Assembly (NCBI GenBank): GCA_037443425.1
Contig: JBBIOI010000040.1
Coordinates: forward strand, 1-27,441
Length of the DNA stretch: 27,441 nt
Source: JBBIOI01 sp037443425
GTDB taxonomy: Bacteria > Desulfobacterota > BSN033 > UBA1163
Direction: 5' to 3'
Under the pieces are notes generated by a model, which did not search any database, was not told the origin of the DNA, and saw nothing but the letters and a program-made list of their open reading frames with translations. Within the stretch, counting starts at the first letter, position 1. The number at the start of each line of letters is the position of its first letter. The position numbers and the translations under genes were made by a program. Below are positions 16,143-24,143 of this stretch, one piece after another.

Positions 16143-16943
16143 ATGAATGAGAAAAAAAGAATCTTTTCACCTGTAAGTGAGAAAGAAGTAACTCGAGCCA
16201 TTGTTGATGGTTTTGCCAAACAATTTATAGAATATGTTGAGAGTGACTGTCTTATAATAGGTGGTGGCCCAAGCGGACTGATGGCTGGTAGAGATTTAGC
16301 TTTGAAGGGAATAAAGACTCTTATTGTGGAAAGGAATAACTATATTGGAGGAGGATTCTGGATTGGTGGATATTTAATGAACAAAGTTACTGTTAGGGAG
16401 CCTGGACAAAAGATACTTGAAGAACTTGGAATCCCCTACGAAAAAGTAACAGATGGCCTTTATGTGGCTGATGGACCTCATGCCTGTTCGAAACTAATCT
16501 CGGCTGCCTGTGATGCAGGTGTTAAATTTGCAAACATGACCATCTTTGATGATGTCATTTTAAGGGCAGGAAACCGAGTATGTGGAGCAGTTGTTAACTG
16601 GACTCCTGTTCAGGCCCTCCCACGCGAAATCACATGTGTAGACCCAATCGCACTTGAAGCAAGATTTGTTGTTGATTCAACAGGCCACGATGCCTGCGTA
16701 GTAAAAAAACTTGAAGAAAGGGGTCTCCTTAAGACCTCTGGTTATGGTGCAATGTGGGTAGAACAGTCGGAGGACCTTGTTGTTGAACATACTGGAGAGG
16801 TTCATCCTGGATTGATTGTTACAGGAATGGCTGTGGCTACAACTTATGGGCTCCCAAGGATGGGACCAACCTTTGGAGCGATGCTACTCTCTGGTCGAAA
16901 GGGTGCCCAGATTATCCTTGAAAAGTTAAATAAGAATCGATGA
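16143..16943 (+). CDS. thi4: Thi4-family thiamine thiazole synthase with active-site Cys
   Basis: This 266-aa protein shows the Thi4 Rossmann motif GGGPSG (40-45), VERNNYIGGGFWIGG (62-76) and a C-terminal GMAVATTYGLPRMGPTFGAM. Thi4 makes the thiazole of thiamine from NAD, glycine and sulfur. Yeast and plant enzymes donate their own Cys sulfur once; many archaeal and bacterial forms have His there and use free sulfide. In ITCVDPIALEA the aligned residue is Cys165, so this bacterial-style enzyme keeps the Cys. Placement in a sulfur-carrier operon may link it to the same persulfide or thiocarboxylate pool. No TPP riboswitch is visible. ATG 16143 is chosen (GGGGGG upstream), 4 nt after the previous stop. 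Confidence 0.88.
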   Translation: MNEKKRIFSPVSEKEVTRAIVDGFAKQFIEYVESDCLIIGGGPSGLMAGRDLALKGIKTLIVERNNYIGGGFWIGGYLMNKVTVREPGQKILEELGIPYEKVTDGLYVADGPHACSKLISAACDAGVKFANMTIFDDVILRAGNRVCGAVVNWTPVQALPREITCVDPIALEARFVVDSTGHDACVVKKLEERGLLKTSGYGAMWVEQSEDLVVEHTGEVHPGLIVTGMAVATTYGLPRMGPTFGAMLLSGRKGAQIILEKLNKNR

Positions 16944-16950
16944 ATTTAAG

Positions 16951-17757
16951 GTGGATAAAATAATTAATCGAATTCCCTTCTCCTTCAAGATCTTCGAGGA
17001 AGGAGATGTGAGTTTATTAAATATGGAAGATCTAAGTCTCTATCTCAAAGAAAAAACAGGTTTAGGAGTTTTACTGTGTGGAAGTATATATGAAGGCCTT
17101 TCGGATGATGATATAGAAATTTTAGCAAAAAGACTTGCTAAATTAAGGATAAAAGACCCGATGAAAAGGGCTTTATCCAGCGGAGTATTTGATGGAGAGG
17201 TTGCTTATGAAAAAGAAAGAATAAAAGAAAATAAATGGAAGACATTTGGAATCCTCTACGAAGGTATATTATATCAAAAGATTTTAAGTGATTTTATTCT
17301 AAATGGAGAAGATGAGGAGCAAAACTGCACAATCATTATCACAAATCAACTGATAGGTACATGGGATCCTGATGATTTAAGATATCACTTGAGGACAAGC
17401 ATCTATGGTTTTCCAAATATGATATCTATTAATGGATTAGTTTTAGCTCCAGCAAAACCAAGAGAATTCTATCTAAAAAGACAGATGGGAATCCCATTAG
17501 AGTTATTAAAAGAAGAATACAGAGGGAGATTTCTGGATCATAATGATCACAGGATGACAGAGGTTCTAAAAGGTTATCTCATACAGGCCTTATTTTTTCA
17601 ATTAACAGATAACCCTTTTTGTGACGATCCTGATTGTCGACTCTTTAATAGTCACTGGCAGGAGGAGATGTTACATGCTCAACTAAACGGAAGGTATGAA
17701 TTCTGTCCTGAGCATGAAAGATTCCTTAATAAGATTAAGGAAATGAAATATGTTTGA
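16951..17757 (+). CDS. DUF6775-like putative zinc protein
   Basis: This 268-aa soluble protein starts at GTG with TTTAAGG before it, 7 nt after the thiazole synthase stop, so it probably belongs to the operon. The C-terminal motif CDDPDC (224-229), HWQEEMLHAQ (235-244) and CPEH (252-255) looks like a metal site and matches what I recall of DUF6775, described as putative metallopeptidases related to archaemetzincins. There is no clean HExxH. No signal peptide or membrane span is present. Its job in the sulfur operon is unknown; metal-dependent processing of the carrier or another partner is only speculation. Confidence 0.65.
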   Translation: MDKIINRIPFSFKIFEEGDVSLLNMEDLSLYLKEKTGLGVLLCGSIYEGLSDDDIEILAKRLAKLRIKDPMKRALSSGVFDGEVAYEKERIKENKWKTFGILYEGILYQKILSDFILNGEDEEQNCTIIITNQLIGTWDPDDLRYHLRTSIYGFPNMISINGLVLAPAKPREFYLKRQMGIPLELLKEEYRGRFLDHNDHRMTEVLKGYLIQALFFQLTDNPFCDDPDCRLFNSHWQEEMLHAQLNGRYEFCPEHERFLNKIKEMKYV

Positions 17758-17776
17758 GTAATTTTAATAAGAACTT

Positions 17777-17856
17777 GGCTCTCGGTCCTGGACCCTTAAG
17801 CGGTCCAAGATGACTAAGCCTTCACCCCCCTAAGGTTTAGTAAAGGACCGAGGGCC
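17777..17856 (+). ncRNA. Structured RNA element A, three-way junction with C-rich loop
   Basis: P1 pairs 17777-17789 with 17844-17856 (13 bp, one G-U). P2 is GGACC/GGTCC (17790-17794 with 17802-17806) around a loop containing TTAA. P3 pairs 17813-17822 with 17832-17841 around a loop starting CACCCCCC. The string CCTTCACCCCCC (17819-17830) is identical in element B at 18071-18142, while the stems differ but still pair. It starts about 20 nt after the upstream operon's last stop and lacks a strong U-tract. I do not recognise it as a named Rfam family. Confidence 0.6.
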
Positions 17857-17882
17857 ATTATAATTAAATTGGAGAACTTCAA

Positions 17883-17948
17883 ATGAAGAAATTGGCAATT
17901 CACCACTCTCCATCTATCATCCTCCTGAAGTTTGAAAAAGATAAATGA
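17883..17948 (+). CDS. Possible 21-aa leader peptide or orphan signal-peptide start
   Basis: GGAG (17871-17874) lies 8 nt before ATG, and the peptide opens MKKLAI, typical of a signal-peptide N-terminus, but it loses that character at HHSPSI and stops at 17948. The next real protein, from 18160, belongs to a family that normally has a signal peptide and lacks one here. The 21 codons may be the stranded start of that gene, or a leader peptide. The evidence is weak. Confidence 0.25.
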   Translation: MKKLAIHHSPSIILLKFEKDK

Positions 17949-17970
17949 TGGGGAGTGAAGGGATGTTAAA

Positions 17971-18026
17971 AAATAGGGTTTTTTTTAAGAAGAAATACAT
18001 ACTTTACCCTATTTACAAAGGGTAAA
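17971..18026 (+). promoter_or_regulatory. Mutually exclusive hairpins
   Basis: TTTACCCT (18003-18010) pairs with AGGGTAAA (18019-18026), 8 bp with an 8-nt loop. The same ACCCTATTT (18006-18014) can instead pair with AAATAGGGT (17971-17979), 9 bp. Both cannot form together, as in attenuators, and the segment lies between the two RNA elements. No ligand or terminator can be assigned. Confidence 0.35.
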
Positions 18027-18070
18027 ATTCATTATAATTAATAGTTATTAAAAATAAAATTAGACTCGGA

Positions 18071-18142
18071 AAGGCTCTTGGCAAAGGCCATTAAAATCGG
18101 CCAAAAACCTTCACCCCCCGGGTTTTAATTGCCAAGAGCCTT
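18071..18142 (+). ncRNA. Structured RNA element B, second copy, followed by a U-tract
   Basis: P1 pairs 18071-18084 with 18129-18142 perfectly (14 bp; AAGGCTCTTGGCAA on the 5' side). P2 is GGCC/GGCC (18086-18089 with 18099-18102) with TTAA in its loop. P3 is AAAACC/GGTTTT (18104-18109 with 18121-18126), and its loop contains the CCTTCACCCCCC string shared with element A. T6 follows, so B could also end transcription. Compared with A, stem positions change in pairs (for example C-G to T-A), the mark of selected RNA structure. It ends 17 nt before the next ATG. Confidence 0.6.
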
Positions 18143-18159
18143 TTTTATTAAAATCTAAG

Positions 18160-18432
18160 ATGAAAGAGGATATTGAACCTGGCACAACACATAATATTAC
18201 TGTAATATTAAAAGATGAGAAAACTCAAAAAGAGATTACAGATGCACAAATCAGTATGAAGGTAGTAGATCCAAAAGGTAAGGATCAGATAAAGGTCTTG
18301 AAATATGAAGATATGATGAAGAGCTATGATGCATATTTCAATCTTTCTGAAAAAGGGAAGTATCAAGTTATGATTCTTTTTAAAGTTGGAGATAAAAAGG
18401 GTACAGCAGGAATATTTTATGAACTGAAATAA
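18160..18432 (+). CDS. YtkA-like small protein, N-terminally short
   Basis: This 90-aa beta-rich protein (GTTHNITVILKDEKTQKE, then AYFNLSEKGKYQVMILFKV) resembles the C-terminal domain of periplasmic proteins often found beside copper genes. Relatives carry a signal peptide and His/Met-rich region before it; here the ATG directly starts the domain, no Shine-Dalgarno is evident, and the frame stays open upstream into RNA element B without another start. It may be a remnant of a longer gene. It precedes the copper ATPase by 38 nt, so a periplasmic metal role was likely for the intact ancestor. Confidence 0.55.
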   Translation: MKEDIEPGTTHNITVILKDEKTQKEITDAQISMKVVDPKGKDQIKVLKYEDMMKSYDAYFNLSEKGKYQVMILFKVGDKKGTAGIFYELK

Positions 18433-18470
18433 TTATATACTAAAGATTGATACAAAAGAGAGGATCGAAA

Positions 18471-20951
18471 ATGGAACTCGAAGATTCGGATAAGATTTTA
18501 GAGCGTATAGACATTCCGATAAAAGGGATGTCATGTGCCAGTTGTGCAGCAAGGATTGAAACCGGTTTAAATACTGTTCCGGGAGTGAAACAGGCAGTAG
18601 TTAACTTTGCTGCAGAAAAGGCGGCTGTTACATTTAACCCGGAGCAAACCGATATTTTTCACTTAATCAAGGAAGTTAGAAGTCTGGGTTATGATGTAAA
18701 GTCAGATAGGATTACCATCCCAATCAGGGGAATGAATTGTGCTTCATGTGTCAGTAGAGTCGAGAATGCAATAATGGCTCTGAAGGGTGTCATTGAAGTG
18801 AATGTAAATTTTGCCTTAGAAAGGGCTTTGATAGAATATATCCCAGAATTACTCTCTCTCAGAGATATTAAAAAGGCAATACAAGATGCAGGCTACCAGG
18901 TGCTTGAAGTGAAAGAAGAGGATATTGTTGAAAAAGAGAGGATTGCAAGGGAGGCTGAACTATCAAGATTGAAATTAAAATTTACCATAAGTGCCATCCT
19001 CCTTATTCCTATCCTAATCTTAATGTATGGTGCAGGACTTCTCGAAAGACAGGTAGGACTTTCAAAGGAATTGAATTTCTTTATCCAATTTTTATTGGCT
19101 ACGCCAGTTCAATTCTGGGCAGGATGGCAGTTTTATGTAGGTTTTTGGAAGGCAATCCGGCATAAGACAAGCGATATGAATACCTTGATTGCAGTAGGAA
19201 CCTCTTCTGCCTATCTCTATAGCCTCATCGTCACTTTCGTTCCTCATCAAATTATGGTTAAAGGCGTAATGCTTGATGTCTATTTCGATACCTCTGCAGC
19301 TATTATTGTTCTCGTCCTCCTTGGAAGATTTCTTGAAGCAAAGGCAAAAGGAAGGACTTCAGAAGCAATTAAAAGATTAATTGGGCTACAACCGAAAAAG
19401 GCAAGGGTTATAAGAAATGGTAATGAGATCGATGTTCCTGTTGAAGAGGTTTTACCTGGCGATACCGTAATTGTGCGACCTGGAGAAAAGATTCCTGTGG
19501 ATGGAGTTGTTATAGAAGGTTACTCCTCAATTGACGAATCGATGGTTACAGGAGAATCCCTACCAGTTGAGAAGAAGGCTGGAGATACTGTTATTGGAGC
19601 CACTATAAATAAAACTGGGACATTTAAATTCAAAGCCACCAAGGTTGGGAAGGAGACATTCCTTTCCCACATAATTCGGCTTGTTCAAGAAGCACAGGGC
19701 TCAAAGCCTCCTATAGCAAAAATGGCTGATGTGATTGCAAGTTATTTCGTTCCTGTAGTGATTGGAATTGCTGTGCTTACATTTATCATCTGGTCAATAT
19801 TTGGACCTTCTCCATCACTTAAATTTGCTTTTTTAAATTTTATTTCTGTCTTAATTATTGCATGTCCATGTGCACTGGGTTTGGCTACGCCAACATCGAT
19901 TATGGTAGGAACAGGTAAAGGAGCAGAAAATGGTATATTGATTAGAAGTGGGGAAGCCCTGGAAACAACCTGTAAACTTAATACAATTATAATGGACAAA
20001 ACAGGAACACTTACAAAAGGAGCACCATCGGTTACAGATATTGTTGAGTATAATAATTTTAAGCAGGATGAGATACTTCACTATGCTGCATCCGCAGAAA
20101 AAGGCTCAGAGCATCTTCTTGGAGAAGCCATTATTAATAAAGCTAAAGAAAGGAATATACCCCTTATTGATCCGGACAACTTCAAGGCTATTCCTGGTCA
20201 TGGAATAGAGGCCATTATCAATGGAAAGCTTCTCTTGATGGGAAATGAGAAATTGATGAAGGATCGGGGCATTCCACTTGATGGTCTCTTAGATATGGCT
20301 TTCGAACTTTCAAGCGAAGGGAAAACCCCTATGTTTGTTAGTATTGATCAGAAACCAGCAGGAATTATTGCTGTTGCTGACACCCTTAAAGAAAATTCAA
20401 AGGAGGCTGTTGAGGCACTTCATAAGATGGGGTTAGAAGTTGTAATGATTACCGGAGACAATCGTCGAACAGCAGAGGCGATTGCTCGACAGATCGGGAT
20501 AGATCGGGTTCTGGCGGAAGTACTCCCAGAGGCAAAGGCAGACGAGGTGAGGAAGCTACAGGCAGAAGGAAAGAAAGTCGCTATGGTGGGAGATGGGATT
20601 AACGATGCCCCTGCCCTTGCACAAGCCGATGTTGGGATTTCTATTGGCACAGGAACCGACGTAGCCATGGAATCATCAGATATAACCTTAATAAGTGGAG
20701 ATTTAAGAGGAATCATCACAGCAATTGCGTTAAGCCGTGCTACGATACGCAATATCAAACAGAATCTATTCTGGGCATTTGCTTACAATACCGTATTAAT
20801 CCCTATGGCAGCGGGTATACTGTTTCCATTTTTCGGAATCCTGCTAAATCCTATTTTTGCAGCAGGGGCTATGGCCTTTTCATCTGTAAGTGTGGTGTCT
20901 AATGCATTGAGGTTAAAAAGATTCAAGCCCCCGGCAATAGGTAATGTTTGA
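18471..20951 (+). CDS. copA: Copper-exporting P1B-type ATPase
   Basis: This 826-aa membrane ATPase has two N-terminal heavy-metal-binding domains (GMSCASC 19-25, GMNCASC 87-93). Membrane helices and the transport motif CPC (465-467) follow, then phosphorylation Asp509 in DKTGTLT, the nucleotide-domain HG near residue 577 and GDGINDAP. A CPC site with tandem CxxC domains is the Cu+ (P1B-1) signature; the enzyme pumps Cu+ out of the cytoplasm and may also load cuproproteins. ATG 18471 is chosen over an upstream TTG because GAGAGG precedes it. The next gene starts 50 nt downstream. No CueR- or CsoR-type operator was recognised. Confidence 0.93.
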   Translation: MELEDSDKILERIDIPIKGMSCASCAARIETGLNTVPGVKQAVVNFAAEKAAVTFNPEQTDIFHLIKEVRSLGYDVKSDRITIPIRGMNCASCVSRVENAIMALKGVIEVNVNFALERALIEYIPELLSLRDIKKAIQDAGYQVLEVKEEDIVEKERIAREAELSRLKLKFTISAILLIPILILMYGAGLLERQVGLSKELNFFIQFLLATPVQFWAGWQFYVGFWKAIRHKTSDMNTLIAVGTSSAYLYSLIVTFVPHQIMVKGVMLDVYFDTSAAIIVLVLLGRFLEAKAKGRTSEAIKRLIGLQPKKARVIRNGNEIDVPVEEVLPGDTVIVRPGEKIPVDGVVIEGYSSIDESMVTGESLPVEKKAGDTVIGATINKTGTFKFKATKVGKETFLSHIIRLVQEAQGSKPPIAKMADVIASYFVPVVIGIAVLTFIIWSIFGPSPSLKFAFLNFISVLIIACPCALGLATPTSIMVGTGKGAENGILIRSGEALETTCKLNTIIMDKTGTLTKGAPSVTDIVEYNNFKQDEILHYAASAEKGSEHLLGEAIINKAKERNIPLIDPDNFKAIPGHGIEAIINGKLLLMGNEKLMKDRGIPLDGLLDMAFELSSEGKTPMFVSIDQKPAGIIAVADTLKENSKEAVEALHKMGLEVVMITGDNRRTAEAIARQIGIDRVLAEVLPEAKADEVRKLQAEGKKVAMVGDGINDAPALAQADVGISIGTGTDVAMESSDITLISGDLRGIITAIALSRATIRNIKQNLFWAFAYNTVLIPMAAGILFPFFGILLNPIFAAGAMAFSSVSVVSNALRLKRFKPPAIGNV

Positions 20952-21001
20952 GATATAAATTTACAAATTTTTCAATCAAAATCTTAGAAAGGAGAAGCCT
21001 T

Positions 21002-21982
21002 ATGGCAAAGTTTTACAGTGATAATTCATTTTCAATCGGAAATACCCCTATGGTTAAGATTAATAAAATGGCAGAGGGGCTTAAAACAACCATTCTCGGA
21101 AAGATCGAGGGACGAAATCCTTCATATTCTGTGAAATGTCGGATAGGAGCAAATATGATCTGGGATGCAGAAAAAAGAGGGTTACTTAAATCTGGGATGG
21201 AAATCATTGAACCCACAAGTGGCAATACTGGTATCGCCTTAGCCTTTGTTGCTGCGGCAAGGGGTTACAAACTGCATGTCACTATGCCAGATACTATGTC
21301 AATGGAAAGAAGGAAAGTCCTTGCTATCTTTGGTGCAAATATAATATTGACCCCTGGCTCCAAAGGAATGAGAGGGGCAGTTGAAGAAGCAGAACGTATT
21401 GCTGCTTCAGATCCTCAAAAATACTTCATGCCTCAACAATTTAAGAATCCTGCCAATCCTGAGATTCACTTTAAAACAACTGGGCCAGAAATCTGGGAAC
21501 AAACCGATGGACAAATCGATGTCCTCGTCTCAGGGGTTGGAACAGGAGGAACGATTTCGGGTGTTTCTCGATATATTAAATTGGAAAAAAAGAAAAAGAT
21601 TATAAGTGTTGCAGTTGAACCCGCAGAAAGTCCGGTAATATCTCAGAAACTTGCTGGTCAAGAGTTAAAGCCGGGACCTCATAAAATCCAAGGTATTGGT
21701 GCAGGTTTTATCCCTGATACATTGGATTTATCTATGGTGGATAGGGTAGAACAAGTAACGAGTGAAGAAGCCATTGAATATTCAAGGAGGCTTGCAAGGG
21801 AGGAAGGCATTCTTTCAGGGGTAAGTTCTGGGGCTGCTATTGCAGTAGCGCTAAGATTAGCAAGAAGTGGAGAATTTAATGGCAAAACAATAGTCGTTGT
21901 GCTTCCTGATTCAGGAGAAAGATATTTAACTGGACCTTTATTTGAAGGTATTTTCGATGAATCAGGCCTTCCAAGAATTTAG
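21002..21982 (+). CDS. cysK: Cysteine synthase A (O-acetylserine sulfhydrylase)
   Basis: This 326-aa PLP enzyme has the CysK hallmarks: NPSYSVKCRIGANMIWDAEKRG contains the PLP lysine, then EPTSGNTGIAL, the GTGGT loop and GIQGIGAGFIP-like IQGIGAGFIPDTL. It makes cysteine from O-acetylserine and sulfide in the cytoplasm. It is a second, standard cysteine synthase next to the CysM-like enzyme at 15116-16138, so this organism has two routes. AGGAG precedes ATG 21002, preferred over an upstream TTG. It lies 50 nt after copA and is followed by a perfect palindrome. Confidence 0.95.
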   Translation: MAKFYSDNSFSIGNTPMVKINKMAEGLKTTILGKIEGRNPSYSVKCRIGANMIWDAEKRGLLKSGMEIIEPTSGNTGIALAFVAAARGYKLHVTMPDTMSMERRKVLAIFGANIILTPGSKGMRGAVEEAERIAASDPQKYFMPQQFKNPANPEIHFKTTGPEIWEQTDGQIDVLVSGVGTGGTISGVSRYIKLEKKKKIISVAVEPAESPVISQKLAGQELKPGPHKIQGIGAGFIPDTLDLSMVDRVEQVTSEEAIEYSRRLAREEGILSGVSSGAAIAVALRLARSGEFNGKTIVVVLPDSGERYLTGPLFEGIFDESGLPRI

Positions 21983-21986
21983 AGTC

Positions 21987-22020
21987 CATAGGGGAAGTTG
22001 ATTAATCAACTTCCCCTATG
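21987..22020. terminator. 34-bp perfect palindrome after cysK
   Basis: Two 17-nt arms (CATAGGGGAAGTTGATT and its exact reverse complement) abut with no loop and lie 4 nt after the cysK stop, followed by ATTTTCC. It is most likely a rho-independent-style terminator, though the U-tract is short; the symmetry would allow action on both strands. Confidence 0.65.
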
Positions 22021-22607
22021 ATTTTCCATCAATAAATAATTTTTATCTATGTTGAGGGATTTAAGATTGTCTTTACGAGACGAAACCGAAGCAATCCCAC
22101 AAAAATTGTCATTCCGAGCGAAGCCAGGAACCAGTAAGATTGCCACGTCGCTTCGCTCCTCGAAAATACTTTATTGAATTTGCCTCGCGCATTTTAACCC
22201 AACTTTCGCGGTTTGTTGAATAAAATGCACTGTTTATGCGAGTTTCGATTTTTATGCTCAGGCTCTTGAATCTCCCCTTTTCATATTCTTAGAACGAATC
22301 CATTTGAGATCGGTAACAGAATTACACCCTTTGATAACTTACATCATTTCCTTAGACTTGAAGAAAAAATTCATTCTATTTTTTTAACCTATCTCCTTGG
22401 TATAGGTCAATGAATTCTTCTTTTTTAAAAATAACGAAGAATAAGGAAGAAGATGAAATAAAAGTTTCTCTTTAATGGAAAACTAATGATTGCTCAGGCC
22501 AATGAATGGAAACAGACTATGTTTCTCTCCTTTTGTTTTTATTTAAAAAAACTTCGAAATGAGAAAAAGTCAAAGCTTGTTTGATCAGGAACCCTGTGAT
22601 ATATTTT
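22021..22607. other. Gene-free spacer
   Basis: I see no convincing gene on either strand. It contains a dispersed repeat (22069-22170) and an inverted repeat with GCATTTTA (22189-22196) against TAAAATGC (22221-22228) plus CAAC/GTTG inside. Beyond that lies A+T-rich DNA without a clear promoter before the FAD oxidoreductase. It resembles decayed, repeat-colonised sequence. Confidence 0.6.
22069..22170. repeat. Dispersed imperfect-palindromic repeat, copy 1
   Basis: The left arm carries ACGAGACGAAACCGAAGCAATC and the right arm AAGATTGCCACG with CTTCGCTCCTCG. The same layout recurs at 24419-24521 and half of it at 10880-10909. The arms are partly complementary (GCAATC/GATTGC), so a hairpin can form. 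It resembles intergenic repeats common in deltaproteobacterial genomes. Confidence 0.7.
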
Positions 22608-24143
22608 ATGAGAATGGTTTGGGATGTCATCGTGATTGGAGCGGGGATAGGAGGTTTAACTGCTGCTTCCTATCTGATAAAAGAAGGCCTACGGGTTCTT
22701 GTTTTGGATAGAAACCCTCATATTGGCGGAACAGCATATGTGTATCACAGGCAAGGATTTACTTTTCCAATGGGACCTCTTGGATTTACCCATCCCGATC
22801 TTATCAAAAAGGTGTTTGATGAACTCGGAATCGGTGAAGGTCTAAACTTCTTGCGAGTCCATTATCGAGTTCACGCTTTTGGTCTCGATGGCCCATTATC
22901 TCTCCCCTTCTCAGAGATAGCAAAGGAACTTAAAAATCAATTCCCTTCCGATGCTGAAGGAGTGGACCAGTTTTTTATGGATATAGAGAAATTGATATCA
23001 AATAGAGAACTCGATCCCAAGACCCAAAAACGCAATCCTAACCTTCATCTTTCTGCGGCTGAATATCTTCGAAAATTAATTAAGGACTGGAGGCTCAGGC
23101 GTATCCTGGGAAGCCTTGGCACGAGACAACCTTATAGTAATCTTCCTTTACTTGCGGCTATGTGGAATTTGATGTGTAATGTTGGAATATGGTTTCCAGA
23201 AGAAGGAATGAAATCTTTCTGTGAGCGATTCAAAAGAGCAATAGAGCCAATTCCTAATTCAGACAGAATGATAAGATTAAATAAAGGAGCTACTAAAATA
23301 CGGGTGAAGCAAGAAAAAGTCGAAGGAGTTACCCTTGAGGATGGAACTGAAATAGATGCCTCAGGCGTAATCTCCAATGCCGATTATAGATCAACTTTTC
23401 TTAAACTTCTCGATCCCCATACCATTCCTTCAGAATGGTATCAAGCTATATCGAATGCACCGCTGACCTCTTCTATCTTTCAAGTCTGCCTTGGAATAGA
23501 CCCAACTAAAATAGATTTATCATTATTTAAAGAGGCAAGTAGACTGATCTACCGAAGAAAATTTGATATGGATCAGGAAGAAGAAAAAATCGATTGGACC
23601 CAGCCCAAGATAGATCCTCGTGCACTCGCCTGCCAAGAAATCGAGGTAAGCCTTTGGGGAAATAGGCTGGACAGGAAAGAAAAAGTATCCATTATCCTTC
23701 GCCTTGAGGCAGACTACAAGCATTTTTCCCGCTATCGATTGGGGTGGAGGAAGAGGTCTAAGGAATATCAAAACTACAAGACTCAACTCGCTCAAGGTAT
23801 CATTCGAGAGGTGGCTCATTTAGTGCCAGGGCTTGAAAATTCTATCTTTATAATGGATGTAGCGACCCCCATCACTTTTGAGGATCAAGGAGGAAGAAGT
23901 CAAGGAGCGGTGGCTGGATGGTCATGGAATTACGAAGATTTTCGTGATAATGAGCCAAAGGAACTTATTCTTACACCCATTAAAGGCCTTTACATGGCCG
24001 GGTATCAAGCCTTCTCAGCCCTTTTCATGGGAGGGATTCCCACAGCGTTAGAGAGTGGGAGACGAGCTGCCCAAGCCCTTATCTCAGGTGTAGGTCCAAT
24101 CCAAAAGATTAATATTCCAGGAGGTCCATATGACGAAACCTAA
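22608..24143 (+). CDS. CrtI/phytoene-desaturase-like FAD oxidoreductase
   Basis: This 511-aa protein opens with the FAD-binding GAGIGG (11-16) and VLDRNPHIGG, and closes with the family's GLYMAGYQAFSALFMGGIPTALESGRRAA, where the C-terminal dinucleotide motif lies. It belongs to COG1233 (phytoene desaturase, retinol saturase and relatives). No other carotenoid genes are nearby, so the substrate is unknown. The start is uncertain: ATG 22608 or 22614, neither with a clear Shine-Dalgarno; an earlier TTG (22581) adds residues not typical of the family. The 3' end overlaps a small cysteine-rich gene, which suggests co-translation. Confidence 0.85.
   Translation: MRMVWDVIVIGAGIGGLTAASYLIKEGLRVLVLDRNPHIGGTAYVYHRQGFTFPMGPLGFTHPDLIKKVFDELGIGEGLNFLRVHYRVHAFGLDGPLSLPFSEIAKELKNQFPSDAEGVDQFFMDIEKLISNRELDPKTQKRNPNLHLSAAEYLRKLIKDWRLRRILGSLGTRQPYSNLPLLAAMWNLMCNVGIWFPEEGMKSFCERFKRAIEPIPNSDRMIRLNKGATKIRVKQEKVEGVTLEDGTEIDASGVISNADYRSTFLKLLDPHTIPSEWYQAISNAPLTSSIFQVCLGIDPTKIDLSLFKEASRLIYRRKFDMDQEEEKIDWTQPKIDPRALACQEIEVSLWGNRLDRKEKVSIILRLEADYKHFSRYRLGWRKRSKEYQNYKTQLAQGIIREVAHLVPGLENSIFIMDVATPITFEDQGGRSQGAVAGWSWNYEDFRDNEPKELILTPIKGLYMAGYQAFSALFMGGIPTALESGRRAAQALISGVGPIQKINIPGGPYDET

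Noticed and set aside
16143..16943. TPP riboswitch control of the thiazole synthase
   Set aside because: Only 4 nt separate it from the preceding gene, and no TPP-box motif such as CTGAGA is seen upstream in the operon leader.
17777..18142. The two hairpin elements as simple terminators
   Set aside because: Element A has no U-tract and both have internal hairpins with an identical 12-nt loop string, which a terminator would not need. B may still terminate as a secondary effect.
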